Source: Plasmodiophora brassicae
Taxonomy: Eukaryota > Endomyxa: Phytomyxea > Phytomyxea > Plasmodiophorida
Assembly (NCBI GenBank): GCA_036867785.1
Contig: CP145409.1
Span: 806,001 to 870,000, forward strand
Length of the DNA stretch: 64,000 nt
Direction: 5' to 3'
Position 1 is the stretch's first letter. Every line of letters starts with the position of its first letter. Below the pieces are notes generated by a model, which saw nothing but the letters and a program-made list of their open reading frames with translations, searched no databases and was not told where the DNA came from. This document shows positions 57,446-64,000 of the stretch, piece by piece. The position numbers and the translations under genes were made by a program.

Positions 57446-58958
57446 ATGATGGGCGTGATCGCGCTATCGCACCTTGCCCCGTTCTCGTACATCAACCGCG
57501 GCACATTGACCTTCTTCGCTCTGGCATGGACGGTGATGCACATCCTTAGTACCAACAAGGGATTCGGCAAGATCAACATGTTCAACGCCAAGTACCGCAA
57601 CATCCGCTCATGCATTGCCTGGCTCACGATCCTGGCCCTGATCTTCTGCCTGATTTACGACATCATGAACACCTACGTCAAGTACCGGGAAGGTGACTCG
57701 TAGCTCGCCCTTTACCTGGCGGTACGTTAACCTGTGTGTACGTAGGCTTTCTGATTACAAGCAGGCTCCCGAATGGCAACGTGTTTGTCAAGCCGTCAGT
57801 CACCATCTTTGGCGCATCGCTGTCCTGCATCGTTGGTAAACGAGTGTGCAGGGCCGTGCCAACTCAGTGGTCCGCTGGAGACCTGGCGCTGCTCCCAACG
57901 ATGACCGAGCTGGTACCGATTGGCGAGTCCTTCGACAAGCGTCGTCTGACTTGTCCGTATCAGTTGAACCTGGCCTTTACTACGAAGAGCAGTGCCCACT
58001 TCCTGGGCCTGGCGTTCTGGTCGACAATGGCTAAGAAGAATTTCGGTAGCAGTGTGTTGCCTGTGGAGCGAACATATGACTGACGCCATTGGCGGTAGGC
58101 GCAACGTTCGGTTCGAGCACCGAGTTCATGGCCTACAAGGCCTACTCAGTGGTTTCCATTATTCTGTACCCGATTGCAGAGTTCACCGCCCCAACCGAGA
58201 CTCTGTTTGCCACTGACGCTCCAAGCCATGTCGAGCGAGGCTGATCAAATGGCAGGTCGATCATTGAGCCTCAGCTGGTGTACGCCTGCGAGAATGTCGT
58301 CGTTATGGTCCTCATTCTCGCCGTCAATCACCGTCTGGTTGGCCTTCTGGTAAGTAACGCGCATCAGCTCTCCTTTGAGAATAACTTTGGTCGTGACGGA
58401 CCGTCCTGCTGGTGCAGAAATCGTCGTCATTGTCGTTCGACATCCAGAACCGGATGAAGTTCTACATCGCGGTGAACCGCGCCCAGTTCTTCTTCGTCCT
58501 GCTCGAGTTCCTCGGCCTGGGCAGCATCAACATTGACCAGGCCAGCAAGTCCAACCTGGTGTACGCCAGTCCATTCTGGACCGACTTCGTATGCCTTGCA
58601 ATGCGAATTGCCGTTATTGTTCTGTGTGCTGACATCCGTTTCGATGTGTCCAGTGCACCCACTTCTTCGACATCGGTCAGCGGCACAAATCGATTCGCTT
58701 CGTACGGCTGCGTTCATATGCTGTATAGGGTTCCCCATGGCGTGTGTCACGTTGATCATCGCCATCTTCCCGAACTTCAATGACCGTCACGAGCAGCAGA
58801 GCGGCGGCCGTGGCACTCAGGACACGGGCACGCGTACTCTTGGGCAAACGGCGCAGCCAGCAAGGAAGGAGGGTGGCGTCGTGGCTCTTCCCAGTTCGGG
58901 AAACCTGTCGGGTGCAAACGATGCAGCCAAGCAGGCCGCAACGACTGCTTCTGTTTGA
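57446..58958 (+). CDS. Multipass membrane protein, copy A of a tandem pair, unknown family
   Basis: About six exons. Exon 1 (57446-57692) encodes two membrane helices (GTLTFFALAWTVMHIL; CIAWLTILALIFCLIYDIM). Exon 2 starts at 57746. An intron with GTACCG, CTGAC and TATCAG splits the region near 57911-57966. Later exons give LGLAFWSTMAKK, AYKAYSVVSIILYPIAEF, VVVMVLILAVNHRLVGLL, MKFYIAVNRAQFFFVLLEF and FPMACVTLIIAIFP. About seven or eight helices in total end in a polar Gly/Ala/Ser tail. A 7TM-type topology is likely; I recognise no family. Introns are conserved in copy B. Confidence 0.65.
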
Positions 58959-59396
58959 AGTGCGCGCTTGAAATCCATTTCCAGAATCTCCTGAACGGAC
59001 TCAATAAATCCATGCTCAGTCGCGCTTACGTCGTCCTTATACGATGCACGTCTTGACCTGGATGCTGTCGTTGGCAATCCCCGGTCCTCTCAGTCGATAA
59101 ACCCAAACGATGCAAGTGCACCTCAAACTAGAGCCTCAGACCGGCAGGGCTCCACAGAGCTGACGACACATTCACGTCATCATTGGCATCGTACCTGCCG
59201 TCGTTCCGAATCGCACAGAGCTCGGCCAACAGAGTAAATTGGGCGGCAGGTTTGAGAACGGGCACGCAGCAGCCGAGCCATTAACTGTCGTGGTCCCAGG
59301 TACGGTCGCTGCTGTGGCAACCACGCGATAAGGGATCGTCGGGTACGCCTGATGAGAGCAGCAACCATTCCGTTTGCAGCGCGCGTCGACGCGAGG
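58959..59396. other. Spacer between duplicated copies A and B
   Basis: No gene is seen. From about 59300 the sequence resembles the leader of copy A (GGTACGGTCGCTGCTG in both, at about 57353 and 59301), so the duplicated block begins about 90 bases before the coding start. Confidence 0.5.
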
Positions 59397-60926
59397 ATGG
59401 GCGTGATCGCGCTATCGCACCTGGCCCCGTTCTCGTATATCAACCGCGGCACGTTGAACTTCCTCGCTCTGGCTTGGACCGTGATGCACATCCTTAGTAC
59501 GACTAAGGGGTTCAGCAAGATCAACCTGTTCAGCTCCAAGTACCGCAACATCCGCTCGTGCATCGCCTGGCTCACGATTCTGGCCCTGATCTTCTGCCTG
59601 ATTTACGACATCATGAACACCTACGTCAAGTACCGGGAAGGTGATTCGTAGCTCGCCTCTACCTTGCGGTACGTTAACCTGCGTGTGCATAGGCTTTCTG
59701 ATTACGAGTAGGCTCCCGAATGGCAACGTGTTTGTCAAGCCGTTAGTCGCCGTATACCGCTATACTAGATTGCTTTTAAACAAGTGTGCAGGGCAGTGCC
59801 AACTCAGTGGTCCGCTGGAGACCTGGCGCTACTCCCAGCGATGACTGAACTGGTACAACTGGGGAACCCTTTGACAGGCGTCGACTGACTTGTCCGTATC
59901 AGTTGAACCTGGCCTTTACGGCGAAGAGCAGTGCCCACTTCCTGGGCCTGGCGTTCTGGTCGACAATGGCTAAGAAGAATTTCGGTAGCAGTGTGTTGAA
60001 TTTGAGCGAACATATGACCGAGGACATTGGCGGTAGGCACAACGTTCGGGTCGAGCAGCGAATTCGTGGCCTACAAGGCCTACTCAGTGATTTCCATTAT
60101 TCTGTACCCGATTGCAGAGTTCACCGCCCCAACCGAGACTCTGTTTGCCAATAACGCTCCCAGCCACGTCGAGCGAGGGAGTCTGACTGATCAAACGGCA
60201 GGTCCATCATTGAGCCCCAGCTGGTGTACGCCTGCGAGAATGTCGTCGTTATGATCCTCATCCTCGCCGTCAACCACCGTCTGGTTGCCCTTCTGGTCAG
60301 TAATGCACATCTGAGTGGCTTTGGTCGTGACGGGCCGTCCTGATGGTGCAGAGATCGTCGTCATTGTCGTTTGACATCCAGAACCGGATGAAGTTCTACA
60401 TTGCGGTGAACCGCGCCCAGTTCTTCTTCGTCCTGCTCGAGTTCCTCGGCCTGGGCAGCATCAACATTGACCAGGCCAGCAAGTCCAACCTGCTGTACGC
60501 CAGCCCATTCTGGACCGACTTCGTACGCATTCGCTCTGCAACGTATTGTTATTGTTCTGCGCGCTGACATTTCGATGTGTCCAGTGCACCCACTTCTTCG
60601 ACATCGGTCAGTGGCGTAAATGGATCCGCTTCGAACGGCTGCGTTCAAAGCTGCGCTGCTGTATAGGGTTCCCCATGGCGTGCGTCACGTTGATCATCGC
60701 CATCTTCCCGAATTTCCATGACCGTCACCAGCAACAGGGTAGCCGTGGCACACAGGACACGCGCGCCGGGACGCGCACCATTGGGCAGTCGGGGCAGACG
60801 ACAAAGAAAGAGGGAAACGGCGTGCTGGTGCCCAGCGGCAGCGTCCCTGCTGCTGGAGCGGTCTGTCCTTCGTTACCGGAGGACAGCGAGGAGCCAGCGA
60901 CCCCAGGGCCTGCCGATGCTATCTGA
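59397..60926 (+). CDS. Multipass membrane protein, copy B of the tandem pair
   Basis: Paralogue of copy A with the same exon order. Exon 1 differs at only a few residues (GTLNFLALAWTVMHIL; NLFSSKYRNIRS against NMFNAKYRNIRS). Intron sequences are also alike, e.g. the first intron begins GTGATTCGTAGCTCGCC against GTGACTCGTAGCTCGCC. A one-base length difference near 59865 falls inside a likely intron, so it need not break the frame. The 60540-60600 region differs more and one junction there is unclear. An upstream in-frame ATG at 59352 would add 15 residues. The C-terminal tail is longer and Pro/Gly-rich. Confidence 0.6.
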
Positions 60927-61286
60927 ACAACGGGTCTGCCAGCTCACTGCGTTTGTGGGACGAGGCCAATAAACTGGGCCGTCCGCCTGATGTTTCGTTC
61001 ACCCCATGCCGGCGCGCCACACGAAGCGGGGAGGGTGCCCATGACCGTTCGAGGAGCGTATGCCGTTGCGGTCGTCGTGAGGATCGTCATACCAGCAGGG
61101 TACCCCGACCTTGCTCAGTACGGCCACCTTCACGGAATATGTCTCGTCAGGGATGGTCGACCCCACAAGAGTGTATCGACGGTCGGCAGCGGTGATGCAG
61201 CACCACGTTCCAGTAGGACTGTGCAGATTCGAGGATTGATCAGAATGTGATAGGACTGCCGATGTATACCGGTTGGCGCAACGTAT
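60927..61286. other. Downstream flank of copy B, duplicated again at the window end
   Basis: No gene is recognised. About 60930-61095 reappears in weakened form at about 63780-63905 (GATGTTTCGTTCACCCCATG against GCCGTTTCGTTCACTCCCTG), showing that the duplicated block extends past the coding end. Confidence 0.5.
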
Positions 61287-62414
61287 TCAACGTTTATATT
61301 GAGCATCGCAACACTGTATCGACGAGACGACCATGGCCAGCACGCCGTTGCTGCTGGATGGCGGACAATCGGGAAGACGGCTGAACGTTTCTCGGCACGT
61401 CTGGACGAACTCGATGTCGGAATCGATCATCGATAACGTAGCAGCATATGTGGCGCGAATCCTGCTAGCCTGTTCCTTCTTCTGCTCGATCGACCACTGG
61501 ACGATACGTTGCTGGGTTGGTCGGAAGACCCGCTCCCTACGCGTCGTGCATCCAGCGCCAATGGCGGGCATCCTGTTTTCAGGCAAGTTACGAATATGAT
61601 GCAACTGAGCCACTGTCCGCGTGCGTCTCGCTCGGAAACGACCTAGGAGCGATTCGGCCGCCTGCAAGACGGCGGGCCTGGCGTGGACACACGAAGCAAA
61701 TGCAACGCCGAGATTACACGCGATCTGATTGACGCTGGTGAGCCCCTCGAGATTCACATGTGTCGTTGGGAGCGCAATGGCCGGGCCCTGAAACGCGTCG
61801 TGATGTGTCGACAGAGAGCCAGCTTGCCGGTGGTCAAAGGCGTAGGCGCTCGTGATCACTGCGGTCTCAGGTACAGACGTGGTCAGGATGCGATCAAGCA
61901 GAAAGATGCACCGGAGCAGAGCGCCAAGTGAATCCAGGAAGAGAACGGTCGGCTTGACGTGTGCGGTCGCCTTTGCGGCGAGGGTCGTAATAGAGTCACT
62001 GATGACCTTCAGAACGTAGAGGTGTGCAATCCGGGATTGAACGTCGGCGACGTTCAGCACCGGTGTTGCAAGGGCGTCCAGTTCGCTTTCGACATCGTTG
62101 ACAGCGTCCCAGACCTTCTCGTGGTCAAACGCGAATTCGTTGGCGTCGACGGCAGTGGCGACCGACAGGAGGTCCATCGACACCTGATACAATGAATCGT
62201 ACATGTCCCCACGAGGGCTCTGCCGGATCGCGCCGACCACCTCTCTGTCCGGCGTGTCGCTCGCGTTTCCAGACGCGTTGATCCACCACTGGACACGTGC
62301 ATGTGCTTCACGAATTCGATCGGCGACTGGCGCGCCCGCCAGGGACCATGGCTGAAAATGGGCCCTGCACGAGCCGATTACTGCCAGGGCCAGCAGCTGG
62401 GCGACGAACAGCAT
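61287..62414 (-). CDS. Secreted helical protein, unknown
   Basis: From the ATG at 62414 the frame opens with a signal peptide (MLFVAQLLALAVIGSCRAHF) and encodes about 375 residues. It contains an Asn-x-Ser/Thr glycosylation site (NASGNAS) and long helices (VWDAVNDVESELDALATPVL; YVLKVISDSITTLAAKA). The longer upstream open frame to 62747 begins without ATG and is not supported. A hydrophobic patch near LGALLRCIFLLDRIL could be an anchor. Regions after 61900 may contain in-frame introns. Lineage-specific; an extracellular or secretory-pathway role is inferred from the signal only. Confidence 0.5.
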   Translation of the reverse strand: MLFVAQLLALAVIGSCRAHFQPWSLAGAPVADRIREAHARVQWWINASGNASDTPDREVVGAIRQSPRGDMYDSLYQVSMDLLSVATAVDANEFAFDHEKVWDAVNDVESELDALATPVLNVADVQSRIAHLYVLKVISDSITTLAAKATAHVKPTVLFLDSLGALLRCIFLLDRILTTSVPETAVITSAYAFDHRQAGSLSTHHDAFQGPAIALPTTHVNLEGLTSVNQIACNLGVAFASCVHARPAVLQAAESLLGRFRARRTRTVAQLHHIRNLPENRMPAIGAGCTTRRERVFRPTQQRIVQWSIEQKKEQASRIRATYAATLSMIDSDIEFVQTCRETFSRLPDCPPSSSNGVLAMVVSSIQCCDAQYKR

Positions 62415-62578
62415 CGCGAGTTTGCCGCGCCTGACGGGTGACTCGCAGATCAGAGCCGAACCTGGGTTTGTACGACTCCGTACGGGGCCGACCCGAGGTC
62501 TCCGTCGACACCGGTCGTCGTTTCGCATCGGGATACCTACACCAATCGCGCTGGCGGACCGTTCACATAAACAGCATT

Positions 62579-63088
62579 TTACAGATTCGGGAAACGTGCA
62601 GCGTTGGTCAACGCCAGTTGCTTGACGTTGACGGAGCCAATTGCTTGACGTGATGTGAGGCGCACGCCAAGGATGGAACGGACCAGTTGGGCATGAGGCT
62701 GGCACACACTTGCCGTGGAGGGCGCAGCGGTTGGCGTCCTCGAACAAGGAGATGAGTGCGCCTGGGGCACTTCCTGCAAGGCCACCACGGCCGTGTCCTT
62801 GGAAACGCAGGTCAGGCTAGAAGTTCCGGGAGATCTCGCCAACCAGGCGTCGCCGGGACGGCATGGATCAGGAAGCGATTCGAGGCCGTCGAGCGGCGTA
62901 TCGTCGCACCAGCCGCCATAGAAACCTTGTTGCGTATCAGGGACAGGGTGGACCTCCCCCACAGTCGTCAGGCACGCTGCCTGGGTGCCGTTGCTCCTGG
63001 CATGAACACCGTCTGTTCGCGTGATCCGTGTCGGCCTGGGCGTTGGCCGTTTCGTTGAAATCCGTCAGCACGATGTTGATCGTATTCA
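62579..63088 (-). CDS. Possible cysteine-rich protein, unknown
   Basis: An ATG near 63088 opens a frame with an Asn/Asp-rich start (MNTINIVLTDFNETANAQAD) and a C-x-C pair, running to DDCGGGPPCP. A second frame follows with FYGGWCDDTPLDGLESLPD, CRPGDAWLARSPGTSS and spaced cysteines, running to a stop at 62579. An intron of about 30-40 bases with acceptor CAACAAG would join them. The cysteine spacing looks like a secreted domain, but there is no signal peptide and no recognised family. An antisense frame competes. Confidence 0.3.
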
Positions 63089-63227
63089 TTACCTGGAACG
63101 GCTTCGAACCAATATTGCTCTGAAGAGGTCTCAGATGCCCTGGAGCGGGCGCTGCACTGATGCGGGCATTGATATGTCCCGTACCGCGAATGTACCCTTG
63201 AACATGTCCTGCACAGGGTAGATTGGG

Positions 63228-63960
63228 GCACATTACGATATATGTACGGTTGATTACGAGCAATGGCAACGTATCTGATAAACCGTTAGACACCGACAGG
63301 TTATGCCCTCTTTGGTTCGTCAGCCTCGCACGAGTCCGCAGTTGGGGACCAATCGGTAGTCCCGACCATGACCAGGCTGGTAGTAATGGATGGACGCGCC
63401 GCGGTACAATGGCCATCCGGGTCGATCAACACTCGACCTATGACATTGTAAGCCCCTTGTTCGATGAACATGAACGAGGCACGGTGTGTCGGTCGGGGGT
63501 CTGCCTTTTACAGATTGTGTCAAGCTGCGGCATGGTTTCCCATGGCATGCGGCAACATTGCCCTTCTTCCCGAGCTTCCATGGCGGTCATCAGCAACAGG
63601 ATAGCCGAGGCACTCAAGGCACACACGGGCTGGGACGCGCACCGTTGGGCAGTCGGAGCAGATGAACGGCACGCCAGGTGCTCAGCGGCAGCAACCTGGT
63701 TGGAGCGGTACGGTCTGTCCGTCGTTACCGGACCACAGCGCGAGCCGACGAACACAGTGCCTGGCGATGTTGTCTGACCCACGAATCTACCATCAGCCTG
63801 CCGTTTCGTTCACTCCCTGCCCGCCAACCAGACGAAGCGCGAGGGGTCCACGCCCGGCCGTCCGGGGCGAGTGTACCGTTGGGGTCATCGTGAGGCTCAT
63901 ATTACCCGCCACATTGCTTAGTACGGTCCGCTCGAGCGCCGACAATCCTTAACGAGGCAC
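63228..63960 (+). pseudogene. Decayed third copy of the A/B membrane gene
   Basis: Scattered blocks match copy B in order. GATTACGAGCAATGGCAACG corresponds to the start of exon 2. GGGACGCGCACCGTTGGGCA corresponds to GGGACGCGCACCATTGGGCA in the tail, and CGGTCTGTCCGTCGTTACCG to CGGTCTGTCCTTCGTTACCG. The 3' flank also matches. The central membrane-coding part is largely missing and the frame is disrupted many times, so this is a dead copy. It runs nearly to the window edge. Confidence 0.65.
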
Positions 63961-64000
63961 ACTAGAGGCTCGAAGGCGTCTCGGGATCGTGGGCGTACGC

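Noticed and set aside
59830-59900. Frameshift making copy B of the membrane gene a pseudogene
   Set aside because: The one-base difference lies in a segment with GTAC donor, CTGAC and TATCAG acceptor in both copies, so it is probably an intron length change.
1-64000. tRNA or rRNA genes, CRISPR arrays, viral elements
   Set aside because: Reading both strands I found no cloverleaf with a GGTTCRA box, no rRNA core sequence, no spaced direct-repeat array and no capsid, envelope or integrase motif. A tRNA scan would be needed to be sure about tRNAs.

Overview
This is nuclear DNA from a eukaryote, most likely a flagellated protist. It is GC-rich, gene-dense and intron-rich. Almost every long gene only reads through after removing GT-AG introns of about 40-70 bases, many with a CTGAC- or CTAAC-like branch site shortly before the acceptor. 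Genes for CFAP418, a FAM227 domain, a dynein intermediate chain and a kinesin-8 point to a cell that builds cilia or flagella. A mitochondrial HslU, a Piezo channel and a 7TM-RGS protein point to a protist rather than a fungus or animal. My best guess is a rhizarian such as a plasmodiophorid, but the sequence alone does not prove this.

Layout. 0-12 kb: the 3' part of a secreted serine carboxypeptidase (S28, minus, cut by the left edge), a TM9SF protein, an EF-hand protein, CFAP418, a Slo-like RCK potassium channel, a C-x-H-x6-C-x2-C repeat protein, and a LINE/SINE-type 3' tail with a candidate target-site duplication. 12-22 kb: a complete Piezo gene and a FIG4 phosphoinositide phosphatase. 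22-33 kb: an RS-rich nuclear protein, a NIPA-type Mg2+ transporter, a helical-repeat protein, kinesin-8, a three-CCCH RNA-binding protein, a TLC-domain protein and small unknowns. 33-45 kb: an unknown membrane protein, an FSH1 hydrolase, a secreted acidic protein, a J-protein, an F-box/WD-like protein, an eIF4G-like factor, a REC-like/FAM227 protein, neuferricin and a VASt-like protein. 45-57 kb: a TBC RabGAP, a 7TM-RGS protein with a decayed partial copy behind it, an OB/zinc-type unknown, dynein intermediate chain, mitochondrial HslU and WDR83. 57-64 kb: a tandemly duplicated multipass membrane gene (two good copies and one decayed copy), with a secreted protein and a cysteine-rich candidate between them.

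The genes are ordinary housekeeping, trafficking, cytoskeletal and signalling genes on both strands, with no operon logic. The 57-64 kb end is the accessory part: lineage-specific, duplicated and rich in secreted or membrane proteins. I saw no tRNA, rRNA, CRISPR array or viral element. Exon limits are given where frame and splice signals agree; otherwise the span is approximate.
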